Notes: generated from the sequence alone by a model not told the origin. Positions 7,146 through 15,508 are shown, counted from the stretch's first letter. The stretch is DNA of 32,444 bases from Chloroflexota bacterium (GCA_016838895.1 JAEKNU010000053.1:1-32444), one strand, 5' to 3'. Translations and numbers: made by a program.

Positions 7146-8845
7146 TAGTCCTGCGCTCCTTCCATGCAATTTGACATTTCATTGGGGGTCAAGAAGGTAA
7201 ATCCCAGGCTATTACTAAATTCAACAAAGTGAGGAGGACGAAGAGAAGCCTCTCGCAACTCATCATCATGAGAGAAAACCTCCCTAGTAGAACCACGCAG
7301 AATAATTTTTCCATCCTTCATTACAAATACACGTTTGGCATATTCTGCTACGACCCACATATGATGGGTGACAAAGATAATCGTGCTGCCTTGTTCGTTC
7401 AGACTTTGCACCATGTCCATCATGCTGCGCTGTTCTGCGTAATCAAGTCCGGTGGTAGGCTCATCCAGGATAAGCACATCGGGTTTTACCGCTAATACAG
7501 ATGCCACTGCAACGCGTTGTCTGCCGCTTTTTGTGAGTGCAAAGGGATCCTGTTCTTCAAATCCTGCCAGGCCTACTGCCTCAAGCGCCTGTTTGACACG
7601 CGACTCGATTTCTTCCTCGGGTAGTTTACGCAGACGTGGTCCAAAAGAGACTTCATCGTATACGGTCTCTGAAAAAATCTGATGATCCGGATTCTGAAAA
7701 ACGTATCCAACACGTTGTCCTAATTTGAAAACACCTTGTTCTTTGGTAGGTAAATCATCCACCAACATTTCTCCGTTGGTGGGTACAAGTAATCCGTTCA
7801 TATGTTTTGCAAGAGTGGTTTTACCACTACCATTTTGTCCTACAATGGCAACCATATCGCCTTCATAAATTTCCAGACTGACACCATCCAATGCTTTCAC
7901 ACCATTATTATAGGTATGTTCTAAATCAGTGCTTCGAATGATCGATTTAGTTAGTTTTGCCAATTCTTGTCGTTCTTTTTCAGCAATTTTCTGATACGCC
8001 GGTGTTGATATTTTCCAGGAGGTTTTATTAAATGCTTCGGTCGCCTCTTCCGGGGTTAATGGGAGTTGTACAGCTCCCATGTGCTTAAAAAATTTGGGGA
8101 TGCCTAATGGCATCACCCCGAGATCTTCCATCAAATCCACATCGCTGAGCATCTCATGAGTAGCGCCAATTTTTACTAATTTACCGTCCTTGATGAAAGC
8201 AATTCTGTCAGCAAATAGCGCTTCTTCTGTTTCATGTTCAATAATCATCAATGTCAGATCATCACGTTTGCAAAGGCGATGGGTGATTTCAAAGACAGCC
8301 ATTTTGCTGATCGGATCAAGGTCTGTGGTGGGTTCATCCATCACCAATACTGTTGGCTTTAATGCCAAAACCGAAGCTATGGCCAGCTTTTGTTTTTGCC
8401 CGCCGGATAAGGTAGAAGGAGGGCGGTTTCGAAAAGCTTCCAGACCAACATATTCAAGATTTTCATTAATTCTGTTAATGATTTCGTTTCGATCAACCGC
8501 GAAGTTTTCCGGTCCAAAAGCTACCTCTAATTCTACGTTGGTGGAAAATAATTGAGCTTCAAAATCCTGAAAAACCATACCAACAATTTCTGCCATTTGC
8601 GCGACACTATGTTCACTCGTCAGGCGATTCATGACAGTAACATCACCTTTGAGTTTCCCTCGATGAAAATGAGGGATTAATCCATTAATGGTTGCAGCCA
8701 GTGTACTTTTGCCCGCTTCACTGGGTCCCATGATGACCAGAAATTCGCCACGAGAAAGTTCAAGATTAATGCCTTCCAGCGCGTAAGTTTTCTGACCACG
8801 GTATCGATAATGAAGATCGTGAATGCTAACGATCGGCTCGGTCAT
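7145..8845 (-). CDS. ecfA: ECF transporter ATPase, two fused ABC domains
   Basis: 566 aa, two tandem ABC ATPase domains with a ~60-residue linker, equivalent to EcfA1+EcfA2. Domain 1 (1-240): Walker A GPSEAGKSTL (about 39-48), canonical signature LSGGQKQKLA, Walker B VLVMDEPTTDLDP, and a His switch in IIEHETEEAL. Domain 2 (about 305-535): Walker A GQNGSGKTTL, Walker B VLILDEPTTGLDY, and VTHHMWVV. In domain 2 the signature is degenerate (LTKSGRQRVA), so probably only one of the two composite ATP sites is fully competent, an asymmetry known in heteromeric ABC ATPases. AGGAGG precedes the ATG at close spacing. It powers the EcfT/S-component importer of the same operon. The fused form is known, for example in YkoD-like proteins. 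Confidence 0.93.
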   Translation of the reverse strand: MTEPIVSIHDLHYRYRGQKTYALEGINLELSRGEFLVIMGPSEAGKSTLAATINGLIPHFHRGKLKGDVTVMNRLTSEHSVAQMAEIVGMVFQDFEAQLFSTNVELEVAFGPENFAVDRNEIINRINENLEYVGLEAFRNRPPSTLSGGQKQKLAIASVLALKPTVLVMDEPTTDLDPISKMAVFEITHRLCKRDDLTLMIIEHETEEALFADRIAFIKDGKLVKIGATHEMLSDVDLMEDLGVMPLGIPKFFKHMGAVQLPLTPEEATEAFNKTSWKISTPAYQKIAEKERQELAKLTKSIIRSTDLEHTYNNGVKALDGVSLEIYEGDMVAIVGQNGSGKTTLAKHMNGLLVPTNGEMLVDDLPTKEQGVFKLGQRVGYVFQNPDHQIFSETVYDEVSFGPRLRKLPEEEIESRVKQALEAVGLAGFEEQDPFALTKSGRQRVAVASVLAVKPDVLILDEPTTGLDYAEQRSMMDMVQSLNEQGSTIIFVTHHMWVVAEYAKRVFVMKDGKIILRGSTREVFSHDDELREASLRPPHFVEFSNSLGFTFLTPNEMSNCMEGAQD

Positions 8846-8875
8846 CCAGCCTCCTATAAAAAGATATCAATAATT

Positions 8876-9757
8876 TTATGTTTCTCCAGACTGATATGGC
8901 GCTTTACGCATCAATGCACGCCAGATCGTTTCTTCGTTTTCGATGGTCTTTTCCATGGAACTCATTGCCAGACATACGTATATGGCATGAATGAGTCCAT
9001 ATTGTGCAATACGGGATGAGATTGTTTCGGGCATACTTTCCTGTGATACGGAAAGCAATACAACATCAGCCAGTTCAGCAAGTTGGGAGAGAATATTACC
9101 AGTGATGCAAATCACGGGTACGCCGGCACGTTTGGCCTCAGCAGCAGTACGACGTGGATCATCAGAATCACCAGTCTGCGAGATAACAATTAGCGCATCG
9201 TCAGGGGTTAACAAAGCTACCTGCATGACCTGCAAATATGAATCCGTCTGGACCTGGCAATTCAGGCCCAGACGGAAAAGGCGGTTATACATTTCGTGTG
9301 CCATGGGCCCCGATGTACCTACACCAGCAATCATTATCGTCTTTGCTCTGGCAATCAGATTTACTGCTTTCTGGAATGTATCCGTATCAAGGATTGCCAA
9401 TGTGTCATCCAGTGCCTGTTTGCTGCCAAGCAAAACCTTACGAGCAAGCGTTCCCGGGTCGTCTTCAGAGGAAATTCCGTTGTGTATGAGCTGCGGTGTG
9501 TGAGGTAGGGTTTGCACCAATGCGAACTTGAATCCTACCCATCCATCATATCCCAGGGAGCGGCAAAAGCGGACGGCTGTAGCGTCACTCACTCCGGCTT
9601 GTTTGGCAATTTCAGCTAGTGTAAGGCGGACTACTTCTTGGGAATGTTCCAAAACGTATTCGCCAACCTTTCTTTCTGCAGGTGATAAAGCTGGAAACAA
9701 ACCGCGCAATCGCGCAAGCGTATCCCCAGATAAATCAATATTCTTTGATTGATCCAT
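8876..9757 (-). CDS. MurR/RpiR-family transcriptional regulator
   Basis: 293 aa. The N-terminal HTH_6 domain (about 10-85) contains LTLAEIAKQAGVSDATAVRFCRSLGYDG, the family's recognition-helix region. The C-terminal SIS domain (about 120-265) contains MIAGVGTSGPMAHEMYNRL and VISQTGDSDDPRRTAAEAKRAGVPVICITGN, the phospho-sugar-binding loops. Such regulators sense sugar phosphates. It is the first gene of the transport/salvage operon, 30 bp before the ATPase start, so it probably controls itself and all genes down to the deaminase. The likely ligand is a pathway sugar phosphate such as (methylthio)ribose-1-P or ribulose-1-P; that is inference. A strong promoter and two palindromes lie just upstream. 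Confidence 0.92.
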   Translation of the reverse strand: MDQSKNIDLSGDTLARLRGLFPALSPAERKVGEYVLEHSQEVVRLTLAEIAKQAGVSDATAVRFCRSLGYDGWVGFKFALVQTLPHTPQLIHNGISSEDDPGTLARKVLLGSKQALDDTLAILDTDTFQKAVNLIARAKTIMIAGVGTSGPMAHEMYNRLFRLGLNCQVQTDSYLQVMQVALLTPDDALIVISQTGDSDDPRRTAAEAKRAGVPVICITGNILSQLAELADVVLLSVSQESMPETISSRIAQYGLIHAIYVCLAMSSMEKTIENEETIWRALMRKAPYQSGET

Positions 9758-9824
9758 ATACTCTTGATCCCTGACGAATTTTCTATCAATAATATTTACT
9801 TAGAATGTTAAACATACCAATGAA

Positions 9825-9843
9825 AATGTAGTGATACTACATT
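9825..9843. promoter_or_regulatory. 19-bp palindrome, likely RpiR-family operator
   Basis: A perfect 8-bp inverted repeat, AATGTAGT-GAT-ACTACATT, lies just downstream of the -10 element of the regulator's promoter and 67 bp before its ATG. A bound dimer would block transcription, so autorepression with relief by a sugar phosphate is the natural reading. A second, shorter palindrome (GTGA-AATA-TCAC, 9856-9867) sits in the promoter spacer. Confidence 0.65.
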
Positions 9844-9849
9844 AAAAAC

Positions 9850-9878
9850 ATTTTAGTGAAATATCACAACAATGTCAA
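9850..9878 (-). promoter_or_regulatory. Sigma-70-type promoter of the RpiR-ECF-salvage operon
   Basis: On the minus strand there is TTGACA (9878-9873), a 17-bp spacer and TAAAAT (9855-9850), an almost consensus housekeeping promoter. It lies about 95 bp before the regulator start and between the aldolase gene's terminator and the operator palindrome. It is the only strong promoter seen for the genes down to 2164. Confidence 0.7.
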
Positions 9879-9904
9879 GTACCCCTTTGGGTAATAATGA
9901 TAAA

Positions 9905-9937
9905 TGAAAAAAGGTCCCATATGAATTGGAACCTTTC
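9905..9937 (-). terminator. Intrinsic terminator after the class II aldolase gene
   Basis: On the minus strand GAAAGGTTCC pairs with GGGACCTTTT across a short loop (stem arms near 9928-9937 and 9908-9917), directly followed by a U-rich run. It lies 25 bp after the aldolase stop and separates the oxidoreductase-cupin-aldolase unit from the regulator-led operon. Confidence 0.75.
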
Positions 9938-9961
9938 ACGTTAATATAATTTTGTTTATCT

Positions 9962-10603
9962 TTATAGATTTCCGTACGTGTTGAATTTTTTTCCTACCCT
10001 TACCATTTCCTCGTCAGATAGGATTGCCGGATCACCAATACATTTTGCCTGATAATATAAACGACTGACCAATTCGATTTCCTCGGCTACAGCAAAGGCA
10101 GACGCGATACTACTGCCAACGGTTACCAGACCATGATTGGCCATCAGGCAGGCGTTATAGTGCCCGATCGTTTTCAGAATATTATCAGAAAGTTCTTTAG
10201 AGCCGTAGGTGGCATAGGCTGCCAGGGGAACTTTGTTTCCGGATAAACCAACCAGATAATGCACTGCAGGCAATTCCCAATTCAGACAGGCAATTGTAGT
10301 TGCGTAAACCTGGTGTGTATGAACGACTGCATTGATATCAGGGCGAACGTTGATCAAGCCTAAATGGAAACTAATTTCGCTGGAGGGTTTCAATTTTCCA
10401 TCAACAATATTGCCCTGCAGATCAACAACGACGACATCTTCAGCACTCATCTTACAATAATCCATACCACTGGGTTTAATGGCAACCAAGTTTTCATCCC
10501 GATTGCAGATACTGAGATTACCACCAGTCCCTGTGGTTAATTTAGCTTCAATAAGTTTTTTGCCGTATTCAACAATGTCATTTCGTTCTGCTTCAAGGCG
10601 CAT
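9962..10603 (-). CDS. Class II aldolase (fuculose/ribulose-phosphate aldolase type)
   Basis: 213 aa, the normal size for class II aldolase/adducin enzymes. Motifs: TGTGGNLSI (substrate phosphate loop), KPSGMDYCKM, SSEISFHLGL, the zinc site VVHTHQVYAT, and a C-terminal NHGLVTVG block. The family splits L-fuculose-1-P, ribulose-5-P or 5-(methylthio/deoxy)ribulose-1-P into DHAP and an aldehyde, or in MtnB dehydrates methylthioribulose-1-P. Starting from ATG with CAGGAG upstream, it is the last gene of a three-gene unit. Next to the salvage operon it could cleave the isomerase product to DHAP plus a 2-carbon aldehyde, as in the 'DHAP shunt'. Zinc aldolase by sequence; substrate inferred from context. 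Confidence 0.85.
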   Translation of the reverse strand: MRLEAERNDIVEYGKKLIEAKLTTGTGGNLSICNRDENLVAIKPSGMDYCKMSAEDVVVVDLQGNIVDGKLKPSSEISFHLGLINVRPDINAVVHTHQVYATTIACLNWELPAVHYLVGLSGNKVPLAAYATYGSKELSDNILKTIGHYNACLMANHGLVTVGSSIASAFAVAEEIELVSRLYYQAKCIGDPAILSDEEMVRVGKKFNTYGNL

Positions 10604-10631
10604 TTACTACTCCTGTTTTGAAGGGTTAAGC

Positions 10632-11201
10632 TCATTGGGTGAAATCATTTGGCATGTGCGTTTCACCTGCAACAAGGTTTAAACGCAGTATATCATCTTT
10701 GTGTTGCGGATACTGATGGATTAATTTCTGCTGGTCGGCAGCTTCAAAAATGGCTCCGGAAAAACCGGGTGCCATGCTGCAGCCAAAAAGAGCATATCTT
10801 CCACCCGGATTGAGAGATCCAGCCTGCCACACCTTTGCGGGCACTACAAATTGGATATGTTCGCCATTTAATGGATTGCTGCCCATAAGCACTTCCTTAC
10901 TTGAACCATCAGGGTATAGAAGAATCAGGTTAAAAGGATCACCACCATAAACATGCCAGATTTCATCATATTTGAGACAATGAAAACATGATGCACTGAA
11001 AGGTGTTTCAGTATACATGCCGATCATGGCCGTACCGATAGGCGTACCATCTGGATTTTTATTTTCTGATACATAGGTGTTTTTGTATAATGTGCCTTCG
11101 ACCGGAAGTCGTTCCAATTGAAAATGCTTCAAAATAGCCAGTGCATCAGGATGCATTTGCTCTTCTTCTGCTTTTGACAATGGATTATTCCATACAGACA
11201 T
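10632..11201 (-). CDS. Cupin_5 (DUF985) family protein
   Basis: 189 aa, matching the DUF985/Cupin_5 family end to end: GTAMIGMYTETPFSASCFH, the core YDEIWHVYGGDPFNLIL, then VPAKVWQAGSLNPGGRYALFGCSMAPGF and a C-terminal acidic helix. The fold is a double-stranded beta-helix of the RmlC type, with candidate metal ligands His and Glu in the FHCLKYDEIWH stretch. The family's reaction is not established; sugar-nucleotide epimerase-like and metal-binding roles have been suggested. It lies between the oxidoreductase (29 bp upstream) and the aldolase (28 bp downstream), so a part in sugar or sugar-phosphate metabolism is likely. TAGGAG precedes the ATG. Confidence 0.85.
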   Translation of the reverse strand: MSVWNNPLSKAEEEQMHPDALAILKHFQLERLPVEGTLYKNTYVSENKNPDGTPIGTAMIGMYTETPFSASCFHCLKYDEIWHVYGGDPFNLILLYPDGSSKEVLMGSNPLNGEHIQFVVPAKVWQAGSLNPGGRYALFGCSMAPGFSGAIFEAADQQKLIHQYPQHKDDILRLNLVAGETHMPNDFTQ

Positions 11202-11230
11202 CTGATCTCCTAAACGAGTTTGCTTTTATA

Positions 11231-12307
11231 TTAAGTTGTTACCTTCACCCAGGCAGCATTCTGATTTGCACTCTCATAGATGGCTGCACAGATGGCTGTA
11301 TTTACATATCCATCATAAAAAGTTGCATAGGATTTTTTTTCTTCAGGCGAAGGGGATTCAATTTGCTGATATACCTCGTGAAAGAAACTGCTGAATGTAA
11401 AGGGATAAGCGCCGCTAAAAGCATAAGTTTCTGTTTTGGTTCCTTGGGCTTTCAGACCTGTGTGAAGTTGATTTGGATTTTCCGCATGCCACCATACGGA
11501 TTGATTCTGACCAGTGACTTCTATGAAGAGTGCATTGCTCCTGCCATGGGAAACTTCAGATAGAAAAATACTGCCAATAGCATGATTCGAAAACCGCAGG
11601 GAGATAACCGCAGCATCTTCCGAATTCACATTCATTTTTTTGGCGTCCATGATGGATTCCGCAAACATTGTGCCATCCTTGATATAACGTTGCGGTGTAA
11701 AATTTACGAAATTAGCCGAGACTTCTGTAATTTCCAATCCAGTTAAAAATCGTGCCAGATCAATCCAGTGCGAACCGATTTCGGTTGTAGCACGCATTGG
11801 GCCGGCTAAATCGGGTTGGTAACGCCATGAATAATCATTGGGCAGGATATGGAATTCCTGTAAGTAAGAACCATGAATCAACAATGGGTTTCCAAACGCA
11901 GCAGATTGAATGATATTTCTTGCAAGCTGGCAAGCATCATAAAAACGCACATTGAAATTGACCGCATGAATCAGATTCTTTTGCACGGCAAGCTGCAATA
12001 ATTCTTTTGCCTGATTGGTTTCCAGGCACATGGGTTTTTCACAAATCACATGTTTGCTAGCCAGCAAGGCTTCCTTGATCATTTGATAGTGCAGGGCAGG
12101 CGGGGTACAGATATGCACAACCTGGATATCATCTTTCAATGCATCGCTGAATTTGTGCGAATGTTTAGTACTTTGGAAATTTTGGGCGAATTGTTCGGCA
12201 TTACCCGGATTGTTATCAATCGCCACCGCAATGGTATGCCCCAATGCCTGAATGGCCTGTGCATGATTTTGAGCGATTAATCCACATCCGATGATGGCAG
12301 CGCGCAT
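11231..12307 (-). CDS. Gfo/Idh/MocA-family NAD(P)-dependent oxidoreductase
   Basis: 358 aa from the ATG at 12307 (AAAGGAAACCTGAT upstream); the frame also runs back to a TTG at 12325, which lacks a ribosome site. The N-terminal Rossmann fold shows AAIIGCGLIAQNHAQAI, VAIDNN, HICTPPALHYQMIKEALLASKHVICEKPM (the family's central EKP with catalytic Lys), and the C-terminal domain has GSHWIDLARFLTG. Family members oxidise or reduce hydroxyls on sugars, inositols and related rings. It is the first gene of the oxidoreductase-cupin-aldolase unit, with a TATAAT promoter close upstream. The specific sugar substrate cannot be told from sequence. Confidence 0.88.
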   Translation of the reverse strand: MRAAIIGCGLIAQNHAQAIQALGHTIAVAIDNNPGNAEQFAQNFQSTKHSHKFSDALKDDIQVVHICTPPALHYQMIKEALLASKHVICEKPMCLETNQAKELLQLAVQKNLIHAVNFNVRFYDACQLARNIIQSAAFGNPLLIHGSYLQEFHILPNDYSWRYQPDLAGPMRATTEIGSHWIDLARFLTGLEITEVSANFVNFTPQRYIKDGTMFAESIMDAKKMNVNSEDAAVISLRFSNHAIGSIFLSEVSHGRSNALFIEVTGQNQSVWWHAENPNQLHTGLKAQGTKTETYAFSGAYPFTFSSFFHEVYQQIESPSPEEKKSYATFYDGYVNTAICAAIYESANQNAAWVKVTT

Positions 12308-12645
12308 ATCAGGTTTCCTTTTCAAAATTCCAATTTATATGCATTATTATACATCGCTTAAATTTGCGAACAAAGTTAAAAGGAACAGGTTATGTCTACT
12401 GAAAATTGATATCCAGTATTGAAATGCGAGTCGGTTTTTAAGAATTATGGGATATATATTGAAAGAAGCGAATTGGTTATACACAAAGGAGACAAAACAT
12501 AATAAAATATAATAAAGCCTTATATTTACCAGCCAAAATAAATAATACAGTGTATATAGAAAAAAATCAAACAAGATTTGATCAATGTTTTGTTGCGGGG
12601 GAATCATTTTGAAAATCAAATTATACATAGGGAGAACGCTAAATC
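12308..12645. other. 338-bp AT-rich divergent intergenic region
   Basis: No credible gene is seen here: the open frames on either strand are hydrophobic low-complexity readings of AT-rich DNA. It carries the promoters of the oxidoreductase unit (minus strand) and of the flavin split-barrel gene (plus strand). An AAAGGAGAC sequence at 12486-12494 has no useful start codon after it. Confidence 0.5.
12346..12373 (-). promoter_or_regulatory. Probable promoter of the oxidoreductase-cupin-aldolase unit
   Basis: On the minus strand a perfect TATAAT (12351-12346) lies 16 bp after TTGTTC (12373-12368). The -10 box is about 38 bp before the chosen ATG at 12307, a plausible distance for a short leader. 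The -35 match is only partial (four of six bases). Confidence 0.5.
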
Positions 12646-13023
12646 ATGGCAGCAATACCAGCAGAAGTAAGTACGGCTTGGGAAAATCGGAAAGGTCCAG
12701 TTGTTTTGACAACAGTTGATGCTGATGGAAATCCAAATGCAATATATGCAACCTGTGTATCCAAATTCAGTGAAGAGATCATCCTTGTTGCGGACAACTA
12801 TTTCTCAAAAACGTTGGAAAACATCCTTGCGGGCAGCATGGGGTCGATTCTTTTTATCACCAAGGATACAGATTCTTATCAAATCAAGGGTAGTATAGCC
12901 TACCATAAAGATGGCGAACTCTTTGATAATATGAAAACATGGAACCCGAAAAAGCATCCGGGACGGGCAGCAGCAGCCTTGAAAGTGGAAGAAGTTTATA
13001 AGGGCGCAGAGAGATTGTTATAG
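12646..13023 (+). CDS. Pyridoxamine 5'-phosphate oxidase-family (flavin split-barrel) protein
   Basis: 125 aa, start ATG with GGGAG upstream. It shows the short split-barrel pattern: VVLTTVDADGNPNAIYAT (first strands), ILVADNYFSKTLENIL (family Ser/Thr-x-Asn helix), GSILFITKDTDSYQIKGSIAYH and the C-terminal AAALKVEEVYKGA. Such proteins usually bind FMN or F420 as dimers and reduce small substrates or protect against them. No functional neighbour: it stands alone on the plus strand, convergent with the YwbE gene. Family secure, specific function unknown. Confidence 0.85.
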   Translation: MAAIPAEVSTAWENRKGPVVLTTVDADGNPNAIYATCVSKFSEEIILVADNYFSKTLENILAGSMGSILFITKDTDSYQIKGSIAYHKDGELFDNMKTWNPKKHPGRAAAALKVEEVYKGAERLL

Positions 13024-13064
13024 GGGCTTTACAAAACACCATAAGTAAATAAGGGAATATTTTA

Positions 13065-13256
13065 CTAAACGATTTCCTGAACCCGACCAACTTTACCATC
13101 CACCAGGCGGACTTTAATACCGTGTGGGTGGCTGGGGCTTTTGGTGAGGATATGTACAACGATGCCTTCGGTCAATTGACCGCTGCGCTGGTTTTGTTTT
13201 TCCACAATCATCACCCTTGATCCGGGTTGGATATCTTTGCGTATAGGTATTATCAT
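13065..13256 (-). CDS. ywbE: YwbE-family protein
   Basis: 63 aa, the usual size for YwbE. It contains RKDIQPGSRVMIVEKQNQRSGQLTEGIVVHILTKSPSHPHGIKVRLVDGKVGRV, matching the family over its whole length. It is a small KOW/SH3-like beta-barrel of unknown function that may bind RNA or protein. Monocistronic by position, facing the split-barrel gene across 41 bp that contain an imperfect AT stem usable as a bidirectional terminator. Confidence 0.9.
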   Translation of the reverse strand: MIIPIRKDIQPGSRVMIVEKQNQRSGQLTEGIVVHILTKSPSHPHGIKVRLVDGKVGRVQEIV

Positions 13257-13342
13257 AATATTCTTATCTCCGCTGGATAAGTGTACCCGATTTATATCAT
13301 TTTTGAATCCTGAAAGGGTATTGGAACTGCAGGGGTATTGGA

Positions 13343-15508
13343 TTACTCTGGGTCTTGGCTGGTTAAATAGATCAGCCGTGAAATTCGCAGGTCATCATAA
13401 GTTAATTTTCCGCCCAACTTTTCAAAGACAGGCTTGAGTAAAGCCGTGCCGAGTTGATCAAATGCCTGAATCGCTGCCTGTTGTTCTTCCGGGGATGTGT
13501 TTGTCAGGGAGCGAAACTCATCGCTATTTCGCAGTGAGTTTCCTGCCACAGCGTATTTTTCCAGATGATTGATAATGGTACCCATTTTGACATGATGGCG
13601 TTCCATTAGTTGTTGGATGCTATCCCCAGCATTGTAAGCCTCACCGACAATGATATGACGTTGCCCTGCAGTTGTTTTCAGGCGTGAGGATTCTTTTGTT
13701 TTTTCTTTGAGTCCTTTTTTCTTGCAATAGGCGCGTATTACTTCCAAGAAGGTTTCGCCAAATTGATTCAATTTTGCCTGCCCGACACCATTAATGTTTA
13801 ATAAGCTCTCCGGGGATTGTGGATAATAGGCACACATTTCTACCAATGTTTTATCTGAAAAAATGACGTAAGGCGGTACGCCGCTTTCATCAGCCAATTC
13901 TTTGCGCTTCTGGCGCACGAGATAATAAAGGGCATGATTGTATTCCAGTTCGGTTTTACGGGCTTTGCTGTTACTGGGGCGTGCTTCGGCTTCCTGCAAT
14001 TGTCCCATGATGGTGGCGCGTTTTTTGAGCGAGTCTTTGGCTTTAGGTGTCAGCGTTAAGGTGCGAAATTCACTTTCCTGGCTGAGGTAACCAAGTTGTA
14101 TTAATTGACGGGAGAGATGCATCCACTGTTTTTGATCTAGATCCGCACCAATACCGTATGTAGATAATTTGTTATGTTCATGTTGTAATATTTTTTCGGC
14201 TTTCGAGCCGCGCAGAACATTGGTGATGTGGGCAGCGCCGAAACGTTCTCCGCTGCGCATTACGCAGGACAGGAATTTTTGGGCAGGAATGGTGATGTCG
14301 ATCAGCTTAGGCGGCGCAGCATTGCAATTATCACAACTTTTGCAGTTTTCCGCAGTGTATGTCTCGCCAAAATATGCCAGCAATGGCTTTCGGCGGCAGT
14401 TGATTTCATCTTCTGCATATCGCACGATTGCGTCCAGATGCTTGGCAGCGACTTGCTTTTCTGCGCCTTCTTTCTGCTTGATAAAGTAATTCAATTTGGC
14501 CACATCCGAATAACTGTATAAGAGCAGGCAATGCGCGGGTAAGCCATCCCGGCCGGCGCGGCCAATTTCCTGGTAATAGCCTTCGATACTCTTAGGGAGA
14601 TCATAATGGACAACAAAGCGTACATTGGATTTGTTAATACCCATGCCAAAAGCGATGGTTGCCACAATGATTTGTACATCATCATGGATGAAAGCATCCT
14701 GGTTGGCTCGGCGTTCAGCATCCGCAAGTCCGGCATGATAGGGGCGCACAGAAAAACCTTCCCTTGCCAGATAAGCCGATAATTCATCCACCTGTTTCCG
14801 CGAGAAACAATAAATAATGCCCGATTGATCTTTGAAATGCTTTAAAAAGCGGCTTGTCTGTGCAATGGGGTCACTCTTGGGAGCTACTTCAATAAACAGG
14901 TTTTGCCTGTCGAAGCTGGCAACAAACTCGTTGGATTGTAAGAAGTTGAGGCTCTTGGTAATATCACTACGTACACGCGTGGTGGCTGTGGCGGTTAGCG
15001 CCAGGCAAACAGCCTGAGGGAATTGTTGGCGGACATTGATCAATTGGCGGTATTCTGGGCGGAAATCATGACCCCACTCGGATATACAGTGTGCCTCATC
15101 GATGGTTATCAAGTCCAGCTTGAGATTTGAGAGAAGCGAGAATATGCGCGGGGTTAGCAGTGTTTCTGGGGCGACATAAAGCAATTTCGCAGATCCGTTT
15201 TGAACGGATTCCAGATTTTCCTGATAGGCTTCAGGTGAGAGCGAGCTATTCAGGAAGACAGCCGGCACACCGTTCACACGTAATTGATCTACCTGGTCCT
15301 TCATCAGAGCAATCAAAGGAGAAACAACCAGGGTTAAGCCATCTTGCAGCAGCGCAGGGATCTGGTAACAAAGTGATTTACCACCGCCGGTGGGCATGAC
15401 GGCCAGGGTATCATTGCCAGCCAGAACGTTCTCGATCACTTCACTTTGCAATGGTCGGAAGGTATCGTAGCCGAAGGTGTCTTTAAGAATGAAGGCGGGC
15501 GTTGTCAT
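13343..15508 (-). CDS. recQ: ATP-dependent DNA helicase RecQ
   Basis: 721 aa. It carries the superfamily 2 helicase core: FRPLQSEVI (motif 0), MPTGGGKSLCYQ (Walker A, K44), TIDEAHCISEWGHDFR (DEAH, about 137-140), ALTATAT, GIIYCFSRKQ, ATIAFGMGINKSNVRFVVHYDLP and QEIGRAGRDG. The RecQ zinc-binding subdomain follows (CRRKPLLAYFGETYTAENCKSCDNC), then an RQC winged helix, an HRDC domain (about 520-595, with LLNINGVGQAKLNQFG) and a C-terminal helix-turn-helix (about 605-720). It unwinds DNA 3'-5' in recombination and fork repair. Complete, with no odd residues. Monocistronic; the start follows an AT-rich 234-bp gap in which nothing else was found. Confidence 0.97.
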   Translation of the reverse strand: MTTPAFILKDTFGYDTFRPLQSEVIENVLAGNDTLAVMPTGGGKSLCYQIPALLQDGLTLVVSPLIALMKDQVDQLRVNGVPAVFLNSSLSPEAYQENLESVQNGSAKLLYVAPETLLTPRIFSLLSNLKLDLITIDEAHCISEWGHDFRPEYRQLINVRQQFPQAVCLALTATATTRVRSDITKSLNFLQSNEFVASFDRQNLFIEVAPKSDPIAQTSRFLKHFKDQSGIIYCFSRKQVDELSAYLAREGFSVRPYHAGLADAERRANQDAFIHDDVQIIVATIAFGMGINKSNVRFVVHYDLPKSIEGYYQEIGRAGRDGLPAHCLLLYSYSDVAKLNYFIKQKEGAEKQVAAKHLDAIVRYAEDEINCRRKPLLAYFGETYTAENCKSCDNCNAAPPKLIDITIPAQKFLSCVMRSGERFGAAHITNVLRGSKAEKILQHEHNKLSTYGIGADLDQKQWMHLSRQLIQLGYLSQESEFRTLTLTPKAKDSLKKRATIMGQLQEAEARPSNSKARKTELEYNHALYYLVRQKRKELADESGVPPYVIFSDKTLVEMCAYYPQSPESLLNINGVGQAKLNQFGETFLEVIRAYCKKKGLKEKTKESSRLKTTAGQRHIIVGEAYNAGDSIQQLMERHHVKMGTIINHLEKYAVAGNSLRNSDEFRSLTNTSPEEQQAAIQAFDQLGTALLKPVFEKLGGKLTYDDLRISRLIYLTSQDPE

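Noticed and set aside
8991..9503. 170-codon plus-strand ORF opposite the RpiR-type regulator
   Set aside because: Long only because of codon structure on the other strand; Ser/Cys/Arg-rich composition and no domain.
12347..12628. 93-codon ORF on the minus strand upstream of the oxidoreductase
   Set aside because: AT-driven Phe/Leu/Tyr-rich reading with no ribosome site; it covers the promoter region and lacks any domain pattern.
13024..13064. AGTAAATA/TATTTTACT imperfect stem between the split-barrel gene and ywbE
   Set aside because: Might be a bidirectional terminator, but the stem is AT-only with a bulge, too weak to list as a feature.
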